Below, piece after piece: positions 42,717-52,550 of a stretch of 64,000 nucleotides of DNA. Position numbers and translations under genes: made by a program. The DNA comes from a virus, in IMG/VR virus record IMGVR_UViG_3300022074_000020, positions 1 through 64,000 of that record. One strand, given 5' to 3'. Numbering within the stretch: the first letter of the stretch is position 1; every line of letters begins with the position of its first letter. The notes beneath the pieces are model-generated. The model had not been told where the DNA came from, did not search any database, and saw only the letters and a list, made by a program, of their open reading frames with translations.

Positions 42717-42947
42717 ATGACCACATCAGCACCTGTTGAAAAGGTTTCTCAAGAGGAGATGCTTAAACAGTTCAAAGAACAATACGCAGGATTTATTAAA
42801 GAGAACCAAGAACTCTCTGCAAAAATCAAACAGAATGAAGTCCAAGCACTGAAACTTCAGGGGGCAATCGAGACCCTCGAATACTACAGTGCAGGAGACG
42901 AACCTGAAACAATGTCACATCCTCCTGACGAAGAAACGGAAGAATAA
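42717..42947 (+). CDS. Small coiled-coil protein (76 aa)
   Basis: Starts 3 nt after the previous stop. A long charged helix (EEMLKQFKEQYAGFIKENQE, then IKQNEVQALKLQGAIETLEY) ends in an acidic tail (DEPETMSHPPDEETEE). It is the last gene before a strong terminator. Together with its upstream neighbour it forms a pair of small coiled-coil proteins ahead of the tail fibre, which makes an assembly or chaperone role possible but unproven. Confidence 0.75.
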   Translation: MTTSAPVEKVSQEEMLKQFKEQYAGFIKENQELSAKIKQNEVQALKLQGAIETLEYYSAGDEPETMSHPPDEETEE

Positions 42948-42952
42948 TGACA

Positions 42953-42976
42953 GGGGGTTCATAGGAACCCCTTTTT
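42953..42976 (+). terminator. Strong rho-independent terminator
   Basis: GGGGTTC (42954-42960) pairs perfectly with GAACCCC (42965-42971) around the 4-nt loop ATAG, followed by TTTTT (42972-42976). It ends the baseplate transcription unit 6 nt after the stop codon at 42945-42947. Confidence 0.95.
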
Positions 42977-42981
42977 ACTAG

Positions 42982-42989
42982 CATAAATA
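42982..42989 (+). promoter_or_regulatory. T4-type late promoter (CATAAATA)
   Basis: Lies 6 nt after the T run of the terminator and 38 nt before the tail-fibre ATG (43028). Terminator and promoter are adjacent, not nested, at this junction. Confidence 0.75.
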
Positions 42990-43027
42990 ACTTGGAAGCA
43001 TAAACCGTATAGAGTTGTCCTAACAAA

Positions 43028-46000
43028 ATGGCAAATAGAATTCAGTTAAGAAGAGGGGGTGCCCAAGAATGGGCAAACTCAAACCCAACCCTTGCTCAAG
43101 GTGAACTTGGCATTGAACTCGACACTGGTCGATTTAAGATTGGTGATGGAGTTACTGCGTGGAACACTCTTCGGTACGAACGACCTGTCGAATCGACGTC
43201 TAATACTGCAAACACTCTTGTTCAGCGTGATGCTGATGGTAACTTCGCTGCAGGTACGGTAACTGCAACTCTTATTGGTAACTCTTCTACTGCTGCACGT
43301 CTTGCTTCAACTAGACAAATCCAAATCTCTGGTGACGTACAAGCATCTGGTGTATTTGACGGTTCACAAAACCTTAACTTAACGTCTGCTATCAGTCTGA
43401 TTTCCACATTACCACATTATGATGGTACTGACACTGCAACTGGAACTTATACAAAAGTAACTCTTGATGCTAAAGGTAGAGTTACAAATGCTTCAAACCC
43501 AACAACTCTTGCAGATTATAACTTAAACGGAACTGTAGAAGGATCTTCTGCTCAACCGTATGACTTAGACCTTGTTGCTGTTGCAGGTCTTACCACTACA
43601 GGTTTGATTTCTAGAACTTCTGGTGGTGCAATGTCAACCAGAACTATTACAGGTACAGCAGGTAGAATCTCTATCAACGATGGTGGTGGTATCAATGGGA
43701 ACCCCACAATCGATATTATTACAACAGCAGTTGTCCCAGGAAATTATAATACTGAATCTTTAACATCTGTCTCAGGTGTGGGATCCAGTTCAGAACCATT
43801 CGGTACTCAGACTGTAAACGCTACGAAATTTACAGTTGACGACAGGGGTCGTCTAACCAGTGCTACGAATGTACCAATCGCTACTGCGACAGAGGGAAGT
43901 AAGTACGCTAACTATGGTGCAGGTACTACTTACGTTAGGTATGATATTATTCAGAATGCCTCTAAGGTATACCAAGCAATCACTGGTATTGCTGCAGGTT
44001 CAGGTGCTCCTACTCATTCTAGTGGTGATTCAGGCGGGTGGAGATATCTCGCTGCCGAGGCGACTGAACAGAAGGGACTTGCGTCCTTTGCACAGGAAGA
44101 CTTTGACGTCGATGCCAATGGGCACGTTACAATCGCTGCAGTAGGTGTAGATAATAATCAATTACAAAACAATAGAATCGGTTTTGCTGATGGCAACACC
44201 GTAGAAAACTTTGAACTCGATCAAGAACTTACAGCAACAACTGGTTACAGAGGATTCAACTATCTAAATTATGTTAAAGTTAATGATACTAGTGGCAACC
44301 TACTGTTTGGCGCGAATAATACAGGCGACGGTGGGGCTGGTGAGGTTGATATCAATGTCCGTACCGTTATATCTGATCCTGATATTATTCTTGATGGAGC
44401 AACTGCTCAACAAATTGATAAGACTGGGGATGGAAACCTCAATATTGAACTAACTCAGAATACTGCAACTAATAGAAACTTTACTGTTGCTTCTACAAAC
44501 GCAGGTTCTGGCACAAGCACACTAACATTAACAGCAGAAGATGTTGTTGACATCGATGCATCTGCTGCTACTGGTAAAGTACACGTTGAAGATTCGAGAT
44601 TCCAAGATAATTATATTGCAACTTCTAATGCTACCATGCACCTGGATCCAGGTGATGATAGAGCAATCACTGGATTAGTCAGAGTTCATGGAGACTTACA
44701 AGTAGATGGAACAACTACAACAGTTAATTCAACGGTTACGACAGTTGATGATCCCATCATTACTCTCGGTGGTGACACTGCTCCTGCTAGTGATGACAAT
44801 AAAGATCGTGGAGTTGAGTTCAGATATTTCGACTCTGAGGCGAGATTGGGATTCTTTGGTTACGATGATTCGTACACAGATCTTGGAGGACACGTCGGAG
44901 GATTCTCCTTCCTCCACAACGCCACTAATACCTCAGAGGTCTTTAGCGGGACCGCGAGTGGTATAACTGCAGGTAACTTAAAACTTACAACGAACACAAA
45001 CTCAACATCTAATACTACTGGAGATTTGGTAGTTGCAGGTGGTGCAGGTATTGGAGACGATGTTAATATTGGTGGATTACTAGATGTTGACGGGACATTC
45101 AGGGCAAACAGTACATCTAGATTTGATGATAATATTGTTTTACAAGGTGCTTCTAAGACATTACAACTAAACAATGGATCTGGAACTACTAAGATTGAGT
45201 TTCAATCTACAACTGGTAACGGTTCTCTTGCAGGTATCTTAGATGTAACTGGTAACTTCAACGTTAATACTAATAAGTTTAATGTTGTTGCTGCTTCTGG
45301 TAACACAACTGTTGCAGGTACACTGGGTGTTACAAACATTGCTACCTTCTCTAATAATATTGATGCAAACGGTGACGTTGCAATCGCAGGAAATATACAT
45401 TCAGAAAGTACAAATGATATCACCACTGCTAAGAACGCAGGAACTGGTGTATGGGAGATTCAATCAAATGATTATGGTTCATTAAGAGTTGACGGTGGTG
45501 CATACGTTGCAGGTTCTGCTCTGATCGATGGTACGTTACACGTTAACGGTCCTCTTGAGATTAAGGATAGTGCGACAGAGACTGAATCTAGATTGAACTG
45601 GTTGAGAGTTAGATACAGAGGTCGTTTCGGTGACACTTATCAGGCATCTCCTACCTACGCATCTCATAACTTCTCCACCTTAAAAGCACACGGTGGTGCA
45701 GGTATTATGAAATCCCTGTACGTTGGTGCTACTGGATCTAACGAAAGATTCTCTGTTGGTAAACTCAATAGTAATGATACTGAGAAGTTCACTGTTATTG
45801 GTGCAACTGGTAATACAACTATTCAAGGTACATTACTTGTTGAAGATAATGTAAACTTCAATGGCACGCTAGACGTTGATGCTGATTTTGCAGTTAGAAA
45901 CGGAACGACTGATAAGTTCTTTGTTGATAACGTAACTGGTAATACTAATATTGAAGGTACACTGACTGCTGATGGTCACACAGAATTAAATAGCACTCTT

Positions 46001-49000
46001 AACGTTGATAATAATACAACACTTGGTGGCACACTGACTGTTGCTAACAACACAGAAATCAATGGCACCTTAGATGTAGATGCAAACTTTGCAGTCAGAT
46101 CAGGTTCAACTGATAAGATGACTGTTGCATCTTCCACAGGTAACATTGCAACTGATGGTACACTAACAGTTCAAGGTGAAACACAGATCATTGACTCTCT
46201 AATCATCAATGCATCTAACGAAGAGTTTGCAATTCAGAATGGTTCTGGAGTAGATAAGTTCACAGTTGATACTGATAATGGTAACACTATTATTGCAGGT
46301 CAAACAACGATTGGTGGTGCAACTCAAATTAATAATACTGTTGGTATTACTAATGTCACTTCAATTACTAGAAACACTCAGCAAACTCTGACTGGAAGTT
46401 ATGCTGCTGATGGTGCATTCCGTTTAACTGGTGGTGCAGGTATCGGTAAGAACCTTGCTATCGGTGAAGGATTAAGAGTTTATGGTGGCACAGAATTAAC
46501 AGGTGCACTTGACCTTAATAGTAGTGCTGATATCTCTGGAGGATTAGTAACTCATGATAACGTAACGGTTACAGCAGATAATAAGTTCTTTAAAGTTCAG
46601 AATGGTTCTGGTGTAGACAAGTTTACTGTTGATACAGATAATGGTGATGTAGTTTCTCAAGGTCAACTAACTGTTGCAGGTGATACCGCATTACAATCTG
46701 ATCTTGTAGTTACTGGAAACTTAACTGTAAATGGAACAACTTCTACTATTAACAGCACTGTCACTACAATCGATGATCCTATCATCACTGTTGGTGGTGA
46801 CACAGCACCCGCGTCTAACGATGGTAAGGATCGAGGTGTTGAATTTCGTTATTATGATGGTTCTGCTAAACTCGGTTTCTTCGGTTTTGACAGATCCACC
46901 TCAGAATTCGCACTCTTAACTAGTGCAAGTAACTCTTCTGAAGTATTCAGTGGTACTGACGGTGCATTAAGAATCGGTTCTATTCATGTTACAGGTGCAG
47001 GTACATCTGTTGACATTGACAATAACTTAAATGTTGATGGTACAGCAACAGTAGATGGTCAGATTATCTCTCAGGTATCATCTGGTCCTGCTCTTGTTAT
47101 TCCTACAACTGATAAAATCAATAATCTTAACGCAGACTTACTAGATGGTATGACAACTGCGACTGCTGCAACAGTCTCTACAGTTGTAAATCGTGACTCA
47201 TCTGGTGACTTTGCTGCTAATCAAATCACTGCTGCTAGTGCTACAGGATCTGGTGCAGGTTTCTTAGGTAACGCTTCTACTGCTGATGCATGGAAGACTG
47301 CTAGAACATTTACCCTCAACGGTGTTGTTCAAGGTTCTGTATCTGTAGATGGTAGTTCTGCCCCAACAATCACAACAACATTCGTTGATGCTGATAGCAC
47401 TGGTCTTGCTGCTATGTCTGGAACTGGTTATGTCGTAAGGACAGGAACTGGAACCTATGCACAGAGAACATTTGCTGTTACAGCGTCGTCAGGTATTACA
47501 CTTACTAATGCCGATGGTGTTGCAGGTAACACTACGATCAACGTTGCTTCATCAGCATCTAACTCTTCTAATAACCTTGTAATCAGAGACGCATCTGGTA
47601 ACTTTGCTGCAGGAACTATCACTGCAAACCTTACTGGTCAAGTATCTGATATCAGCAACCATAACACTGGTGATCTTACTGAAGGATCTAACCTATACTA
47701 CACCGACGAAAGAGTTGACGATAGAGTCAATGCTCTTATCATTGCAGGAACTGGTATCACTAAGGCATATAATGACGCTGCAAACACATATACACTGACC
47801 GTAACTCAAGCAGACATTGATACTGATAATGTAACTGAAGGATCATCTAATCTCTTTACTACTGCTGCAAGAACTAGAACTCACTTTACCTACGGAACTG
47901 GTATTACTCATAGTTCTGGAACTTTATCAGTAACTCAAGCAGATATTAATACAGACAATGTAACTGAAGGATCGACCAACCTGTTCACCACTGCTGCTCG
48001 ATCAAGGACACACTTTACCTACGGAACAGGTATCGAATTGTCTGGTAGTGGTGAACTTTCTGTTACTCAAGCAGATATCAACACTGGCAATATCACTGAA
48101 GGATCTAATCTCTTCTATACTAATGCTAGGTTTGATACCCAGTTAGCAACTAAGGACACTGCTGATCTTGCAGAGGGCACCAACCTCTACTTCACTAACG
48201 CTCGTGCTGATGCTAGGGCAGATTTAAGAATTGCTGCTGCTGATACAGATAATTTATCAGAAGGTTCTTCCAACCTATACTTCACTAATGCTAGGGCAGA
48301 CGCTAGAATCGCTGCTGCATCTACAAGTGACCTATCAGAAGGAACTAACTTATACTATACAAATGCAAGAGCAGATGCAAGAATTGCTGCTGCATCTACT
48401 AGTGATCTTAGTGAGGGTACAAACCTTTACTACACAAATGCTCGTGCTGATGCAAGGGTTGCTGCTGCTACTGGTGCAAACCTTGATCTTTCTAGCAAGA
48501 GTACAACTAACCTTGCTGAAGGAACTAATCAATATTATACAGAAGCAAGAGTTCAAGCAAAACTTGACAATGCATTTGAACAGTTAAGTGCAATGTTAAA
48601 CAACCTTGCTACAACAACTACACTCACACTAGCACTTAGTGGAGATCCAACACCTGGTGCAGTTGTTACAACAGGAGTCAGTGTTGGTGGTGGCGGGGGA
48701 TTCACAGGAGCAACAGGAGTCGCAACTTCTGGTGGAACTGGATCTAGTTTGACTGTTGATACTACAGTTGATGCTGATGGAAACATCACTGCTGCTGCAG
48801 TAAACGCAGGCGGTTCTGGATATCTAATCACAGACACCGTTACAATCACCAATGCCAATGCAGGTAAAGTGTTATCACTTAACTTGGCATCCTTGGCAGG
48901 TGGATCAAATTATGTTACAGGAACTGCTCTAGCAACGACTGGAGGTTCTGGATCTGCAAGTTTGGTGGTAAATATTACTGCATCTGCAGGTGCGATTACC

Positions 49001-49330
49001 AACGTTACTATCAATGACGGTGGAACTGGTTATGCTGTTGGTGAGACAATCACTATTGTTCAACCAACTGGTCTTGATGGATCAAACCCAGGATCAGGTG
49101 GTACAGTGAATACTGCTACCGTTGCAACCAATGCAACTCTAACTCTTACTGATATCACAACGATGGAAGTTGGAGCAACAGTTACTGGTGCTACTTCTGG
49201 TACTACTGGAGTTATAACCGCTATCGGTACTAACTCAGTAACACTTGATAATGTTGACGGATTCTACAAAAAAGGAGAAGTCGTCAGTGCTAATGATGTT
49301 ACTACTTTGACAATATCCTCATTCAGTTAA
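43028..49330 (+). CDS. Tail fibre protein (2100 aa)
   Basis: Begins with the phage-fibre attachment motif IQLRRGGAQEWANSNPTLAQ, then GELGIELDTGRFKIGDG and AWNTLRY. The shaft is built from repeats: 'NGTTTTVNSTVTTVDDPI...GGDTAPAS' appears twice (about residues 560-620 and 1235-1290), there are many 'FAVRNGTTDKFFVDNVTGNT' strands, and tandem 'EGTNLYYTNARADARIAAAS' units follow near the end. The last 200 residues contain GxGY units (GGSGYLIT, GGSNYVTG, GGTGYAVG) and a 'GATVTGATSG' module. No separate adhesin or chaperone gene follows, so the receptor-binding part must be in this protein or elsewhere. A fibre of this length would be long and thin, probably trimeric. Confidence 0.9.
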   Translation: MANRIQLRRGGAQEWANSNPTLAQGELGIELDTGRFKIGDGVTAWNTLRYERPVESTSNTANTLVQRDADGNFAAGTVTATLIGNSSTAARLASTRQIQISGDVQASGVFDGSQNLNLTSAISLISTLPHYDGTDTATGTYTKVTLDAKGRVTNASNPTTLADYNLNGTVEGSSAQPYDLDLVAVAGLTTTGLISRTSGGAMSTRTITGTAGRISINDGGGINGNPTIDIITTAVVPGNYNTESLTSVSGVGSSSEPFGTQTVNATKFTVDDRGRLTSATNVPIATATEGSKYANYGAGTTYVRYDIIQNASKVYQAITGIAAGSGAPTHSSGDSGGWRYLAAEATEQKGLASFAQEDFDVDANGHVTIAAVGVDNNQLQNNRIGFADGNTVENFELDQELTATTGYRGFNYLNYVKVNDTSGNLLFGANNTGDGGAGEVDINVRTVISDPDIILDGATAQQIDKTGDGNLNIELTQNTATNRNFTVASTNAGSGTSTLTLTAEDVVDIDASAATGKVHVEDSRFQDNYIATSNATMHLDPGDDRAITGLVRVHGDLQVDGTTTTVNSTVTTVDDPIITLGGDTAPASDDNKDRGVEFRYFDSEARLGFFGYDDSYTDLGGHVGGFSFLHNATNTSEVFSGTASGITAGNLKLTTNTNSTSNTTGDLVVAGGAGIGDDVNIGGLLDVDGTFRANSTSRFDDNIVLQGASKTLQLNNGSGTTKIEFQSTTGNGSLAGILDVTGNFNVNTNKFNVVAASGNTTVAGTLGVTNIATFSNNIDANGDVAIAGNIHSESTNDITTAKNAGTGVWEIQSNDYGSLRVDGGAYVAGSALIDGTLHVNGPLEIKDSATETESRLNWLRVRYRGRFGDTYQASPTYASHNFSTLKAHGGAGIMKSLYVGATGSNERFSVGKLNSNDTEKFTVIGATGNTTIQGTLLVEDNVNFNGTLDVDADFAVRNGTTDKFFVDNVTGNTNIEGTLTADGHTELNSTLNVDNNTTLGGTLTVANNTEINGTLDVDANFAVRSGSTDKMTVASSTGNIATDGTLTVQGETQIIDSLIINASNEEFAIQNGSGVDKFTVDTDNGNTIIAGQTTIGGATQINNTVGITNVTSITRNTQQTLTGSYAADGAFRLTGGAGIGKNLAIGEGLRVYGGTELTGALDLNSSADISGGLVTHDNVTVTADNKFFKVQNGSGVDKFTVDTDNGDVVSQGQLTVAGDTALQSDLVVTGNLTVNGTTSTINSTVTTIDDPIITVGGDTAPASNDGKDRGVEFRYYDGSAKLGFFGFDRSTSEFALLTSASNSSEVFSGTDGALRIGSIHVTGAGTSVDIDNNLNVDGTATVDGQIISQVSSGPALVIPTTDKINNLNADLLDGMTTATAATVSTVVNRDSSGDFAANQITAASATGSGAGFLGNASTADAWKTARTFTLNGVVQGSVSVDGSSAPTITTTFVDADSTGLAAMSGTGYVVRTGTGTYAQRTFAVTASSGITLTNADGVAGNTTINVASSASNSSNNLVIRDASGNFAAGTITANLTGQVSDISNHNTGDLTEGSNLYYTDERVDDRVNALIIAGTGITKAYNDAANTYTLTVTQADIDTDNVTEGSSNLFTTAARTRTHFTYGTGITHSSGTLSVTQADINTDNVTEGSTNLFTTAARSRTHFTYGTGIELSGSGELSVTQADINTGNITEGSNLFYTNARFDTQLATKDTADLAEGTNLYFTNARADARADLRIAAADTDNLSEGSSNLYFTNARADARIAAASTSDLSEGTNLYYTNARADARIAAASTSDLSEGTNLYYTNARADARVAAATGANLDLSSKSTTNLAEGTNQYYTEARVQAKLDNAFEQLSAMLNNLATTTTLTLALSGDPTPGAVVTTGVSVGGGGGFTGATGVATSGGTGSSLTVDTTVDADGNITAAAVNAGGSGYLITDTVTITNANAGKVLSLNLASLAGGSNYVTGTALATTGGSGSASLVVNITASAGAITNVTINDGGTGYAVGETITIVQPTGLDGSNPGSGGTVNTATVATNATLTLTDITTMEVGATVTGATSGTTGVITAIGTNSVTLDNVDGFYKKGEVVSANDVTTLTISSFS
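47790..48570 (+). repeat. Tandem fibre-shaft repeats
   Basis: First come three 'VTQADINTDNVTEGS...' units with 'RTHFTYGTGI' spacers. Then about five units of 20-26 residues follow: 'EGTNLYFTNARADARA', 'EGSSNLYFTNARADARIAA' and two nearly identical 'ASTSDLSEGTNLYYTNARAD' copies, ending in a divergent unit (NQYYTEARVQAKL). Confidence 0.85.
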
Positions 49331-49336
49331 TAAAAA

Positions 49337-50143
49337 ATGTCTGCTACTAGACCCGCAAGTAAAACCGAATTAAAGAACTATGCTCTTCGTAGATTAGGAT
49401 ATCCTACGATAGACATCAACGTTGCGACTGAACAACTTGATGATCTAATCGAAGAAGCAATTGATTATTACCAAGAGTATCACTACAATGGTAGTTATAA
49501 AACCTTCATGAAAATTGAGGTTACTGATGCTATCAAGACTGCAGCACAAGGAAATACACAAGCAGGTTCTTCGGCATGGTATGAGCAAGATAATTATGTT
49601 GATCTACCACCTGGAACTTTAGGTGTAAACCATGTATATTCTCAGATCGGTGCATCAAGTATCGTTCCTGGAAATATCTTTAACATTAAGTATCAAATCT
49701 TTTTGAATGACATCTATGCTATGACGCATGGTCACATTCTACATTACTTCTTAACTTCACAGTATCTTGAAACTCTTGACTGGGTAACTAACTCACAAAG
49801 AGATCGTAGAGTAAGATTTAATGAACATCAAGGTAGATTATATCTTGATATGGATTGGGGAGACATGACAGCAGGTGACTTCTTATTAGTTGAATGCACT
49901 CTTAGACAAGATCCAGTTACATTCACAAGCATGTTTAATGACAACTGGTTGAAGGATTATGTTGAAGCATTATTCCAACAGCAGTGGGGAAGAAACCTAA
50001 GTAAGTATGATGGTATTCAAATGCTAGGTGGTGTCACCTTAAATGGTAGACAAATCTTAGATGATGCTAGTAAGTTCAAGACAGATCTTGAAGAAACACT
50101 TCGCTCAACTTATGAACTTCCACCTTTAGACTTGGTAGGGTAA
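49337..50143 (+). CDS. gp13: Neck protein gp13
   Basis: A 268-residue gp13-type neck protein. The N-terminus (TRPASKTELKNYALRRLGYP, then DLIEEAIDYYQEYHYNGSYK) and the later DLPPGTLGVNHVY, DIYAMTHGHILHYF and LYLDMDWGDM motifs are conserved in marine T4-like gp13. With gp14 it forms the ring under the portal that seals the packaged head and accepts the tail. It starts 6 nt after the fibre gene and is followed 6 nt later by gp14, so neck genes are co-transcribed with the fibre. Confidence 0.92.
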   Translation: MSATRPASKTELKNYALRRLGYPTIDINVATEQLDDLIEEAIDYYQEYHYNGSYKTFMKIEVTDAIKTAAQGNTQAGSSAWYEQDNYVDLPPGTLGVNHVYSQIGASSIVPGNIFNIKYQIFLNDIYAMTHGHILHYFLTSQYLETLDWVTNSQRDRRVRFNEHQGRLYLDMDWGDMTAGDFLLVECTLRQDPVTFTSMFNDNWLKDYVEALFQQQWGRNLSKYDGIQMLGGVTLNGRQILDDASKFKTDLEETLRSTYELPPLDLVG

Positions 50144-50149
50144 ACCGTA

Positions 50150-51076
50150 ATGGCAATTTCCAACACTCCCGCACAGGATTATGTACAATCGGACTATAGC
50201 AACAGTGCAAGACTGAATATTAACGGTTCTGCTCAAGAGCAAAAGTTCATCGAAAACCTTATTGTAGAAACTATTGAGATTTATGGGCAAGACATTTACT
50301 ATGTTCCGAGAACGCTTGTCAACCGTGATTCGGTCTTTGGAGAAGACTCGGATTCAAAATTTGAAAGCGCGAAACCTATTAGAGCATACGTCAATAATGT
50401 TGAAGGATGGGAAGGACAAGGTGAGTTACTTAGCAAATTTGGAATCCGTATCGAAGACAAGACAACTTTTATATTCTCCCGTGAGAAATTTAAAACTGCT
50501 GTTGACGACAGTACGGTCCTTAACGTCGAAGGACGACCGAACGAAGGGGACTTAATCTGGTTTCCAGTAACTAAACACTTATTCTCAATCCAGTTTGTAG
50601 AAGCAGAGAAACCTTTCTATCAATTAGGAAAAGGATATGTTTGGGAATGTCAATGTGAACTATTCGAGTACAGCGACGAGGAAATCAATACTGGTATTGC
50701 AGATCTCGATGCTGTAGAAACTGCATTCGCAAATGCGATTACAGTTGGTCTTGTAGCAGGAGGTTCTGGTACATTTACAGCAGGTGAGACTATCACTGGT
50801 GGAACATCAAATGTAACTGCAGAGGTTAAGTCCTTTGACTCTGGTACTAGGACATTGATCGTAATCAACAGATCAGGCACCTTCCAGGTCCCTGAGACGG
50901 TCACTGGTGGCACTTCTAGTGCATCTTGGACAACTGCTACATATAATACGATTCAAAATGTCAACTCAGAGTTCGACCAGAACAACGACTTTGAGACTTT
51001 AGATAATGACATCATCGACTTTACCGAATCAAATCCATTTGGTTCAGTCGGATCTACTACTGATACTACAATCTAA
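50150..51076 (+). CDS. gp14: Neck protein gp14
   Basis: The 308-residue product has the gp14 core: QKFIENLIVETIEIYGQDIY, YVPRTLVNRDSVFGEDSDSK, EGWEGQGELLSKFGI and YVWECQCELFEYSDEE. After that conserved core (about residue 195 onward) it carries two units of the 'FTAGETITGGTSNVTAEVKS' module, which also appears in gp8, the DUF4815-like protein and the giant protein. The final DFETLDNDIIDFTESNPFG is again typical of gp14. gp14 works with gp13 at the head-tail joint. Its last base overlaps gp15. Confidence 0.92.
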   Translation: MAISNTPAQDYVQSDYSNSARLNINGSAQEQKFIENLIVETIEIYGQDIYYVPRTLVNRDSVFGEDSDSKFESAKPIRAYVNNVEGWEGQGELLSKFGIRIEDKTTFIFSREKFKTAVDDSTVLNVEGRPNEGDLIWFPVTKHLFSIQFVEAEKPFYQLGKGYVWECQCELFEYSDEEINTGIADLDAVETAFANAITVGLVAGGSGTFTAGETITGGTSNVTAEVKSFDSGTRTLIVINRSGTFQVPETVTGGTSSASWTTATYNTIQNVNSEFDQNNDFETLDNDIIDFTESNPFGSVGSTTDTTI

Positions 51077-52110
51077 TGTTAGGAAATTATTCATACCACG
51101 AAATATTCAGAAAGACTATTGTTGCGTTTGGTACGCTATTCAACAATATCGAACTTCGTCGTCAAGATGAAGTGATGAAGGTGCCTTTGGCATATGGACC
51201 AAAAGATAAGTTCTTAGCACGTCTAGACCAAGTACCCGATCCTACAAACAAACGGGTATCAATTACCTTACCCCGTATTGGTTTTGAGATCACTGGTATC
51301 ACCTACGATTCTTCTAGAAAGGTAGCACCAACACAGAAAATTAAAATTGCAAGTACTACAGCATCAAAGAATAAAAATACTTTCATGCCTGTCCCATATA
51401 ATATTGGATTTGAGTTAGCAATCATCTCTAAGAATCAGGAAGATGGATTGCAAATTATCGAACAAATTCTACCAGTATTTCAACCTCATTATAATCTTGC
51501 AGTTAAGTTACTGCCCGAAATGAGTGAGATCAGAGATATCCCTGTTGTGTTAAACGATATTGATTATGAAGATTCATATGAGGGAGACTTCTCTACCCGT
51601 AGAGCAATCATTTATACTTTACAATTTACTGCAAAGACATACTTATACGGACCTGTTACATCAGCATCGACTATCAAGAAGTCTACTCTCGAATACTATT
51701 CAAGTACAGATGTCAACAAAGCACCAAGAGAAGTACGTTATCAAGCAACACCTATATCCTTACAGGATAGAGATGGAACTGTTGTTACTACTCTTTCTGC
51801 TGCTACAGATACAGATGATAATCTAATAGCAGTTGCTGATGCTAGTGGTATCGCTAAGTTCGATCACATCTATGTTGATACTGAACTTATGAGAGTTAGT
51901 AAGAAATCTGGTAACAATCTCACAGTAATTAGAGCACATGAAGGAACTGCTGGTGCAGCACACACTTCTGGTTCTAGTGTATTCTTAGTCAATCAAGCAG
52001 ATGCTGATCTCCTAGATAGTGACGACGACTTTGGTTTCGGTGAAATGAAGTCAGAGTTTACAGATAATAAGAAACGAAACTTCGTAAGTGGTAATGATGA
52101 GGCAATTTAA
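51076..52110 (+). CDS. gp15: Tail sheath stabiliser / tail terminator gp15
   Basis: A 344-residue gp15: LGNYSYHEIFRKTIVAFGTL at the N-terminus, EVMKVPLAYGPKDKFLARL near 35, ITLPRIGFEITGITYD near 70 and YTLQFTAKTYLYGPV near 185. gp15 caps the tail tube and sheath and joins the neck. Residues about 238-308 are an extra domain ('DDNLIAVADASGIAKFDHIY', 'TVIRAHEGTAGAAHTSGS') with the same signature as modules in the giant, DUF4815-like and 1389-aa proteins. The ends overlap gp14 and gp16 by one base each. Confidence 0.93.
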   Translation: MLGNYSYHEIFRKTIVAFGTLFNNIELRRQDEVMKVPLAYGPKDKFLARLDQVPDPTNKRVSITLPRIGFEITGITYDSSRKVAPTQKIKIASTTASKNKNTFMPVPYNIGFELAIISKNQEDGLQIIEQILPVFQPHYNLAVKLLPEMSEIRDIPVVLNDIDYEDSYEGDFSTRRAIIYTLQFTAKTYLYGPVTSASTIKKSTLEYYSSTDVNKAPREVRYQATPISLQDRDGTVVTTLSAATDTDDNLIAVADASGIAKFDHIYVDTELMRVSKKSGNNLTVIRAHEGTAGAAHTSGSSVFLVNQADADLLDSDDDFGFGEMKSEFTDNKKRNFVSGNDEAI

Positions 52111-52538
52111 TGGCAGATCCCTTCAGTGGTTTGAATGAAACGTTCGGAGCAGAACCCTCTGAACTACAGAAACATGTTGAAAATGTAAAACCAACTCTTA
52201 AGAAAACAGATTCTCAAGATGTAAAGCAGGACTATGAAATTAGTCGTGCTCAACTACATAATCTTGTAATGAAAGGACAGGAGGCAGTAGATGGAATACT
52301 TGATGTGGCACGAGCGTCAGATCATCCTCGTGCTTATGAGGTGGCAGGGCAACTCATCAAGAATGTGGGAGATGTAGCAGACAAGTTAATTGATCTTCAA
52401 AAAAAGATGAAAGAACTTGATGATGATCAAACTAAGATTACAAACAATACTACTAATGCCTTGTTCGTTGGTAGCACTGCTGAGTTACAGAAAATGTTAA
52501 AGCAGCAAAAAGAGATAAATAAAAAGGACACGAAATAA
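52110..52538 (+). CDS. gp16: Small terminase subunit gp16
   Basis: A 142-residue helical protein with the gp16 pattern: SRAQLHNLVMKGQEAVDGIL, VARASDHPRAYEVAGQLIKN, then VADKLIDLQKKMKELDDD and a polar C-terminus. It recognises phage DNA and regulates the gp17 motor as a ring. In this genome 5.8 kb separates it from gp17, with an accessory island between. It overlaps gp15 by one base, and a late promoter lies in its last codons. Confidence 0.92.
   Translation: MADPFSGLNETFGAEPSELQKHVENVKPTLKKTDSQDVKQDYEISRAQLHNLVMKGQEAVDGILDVARASDHPRAYEVAGQLIKNVGDVADKLIDLQKKMKELDDDQTKITNNTTNALFVGSTAELQKMLKQQKEINKKDTK
52514..52521 (+). promoter_or_regulatory. T4-type late promoter (GATAAATA)
   Basis: Lies inside the 3' end of gp16, 29 nt upstream of the ATG at 52551, and so probably starts the transcript of the accessory island's structural part. 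Confidence 0.6.
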
Positions 52539-52550
52539 CACGACACGACA

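Noticed and set aside
47790-48570. CRISPR-like or satellite array suggested by regular repeats
   Set aside because: The repeats are in frame, vary at third positions and encode a fibre-shaft motif, so they are coding repeats.
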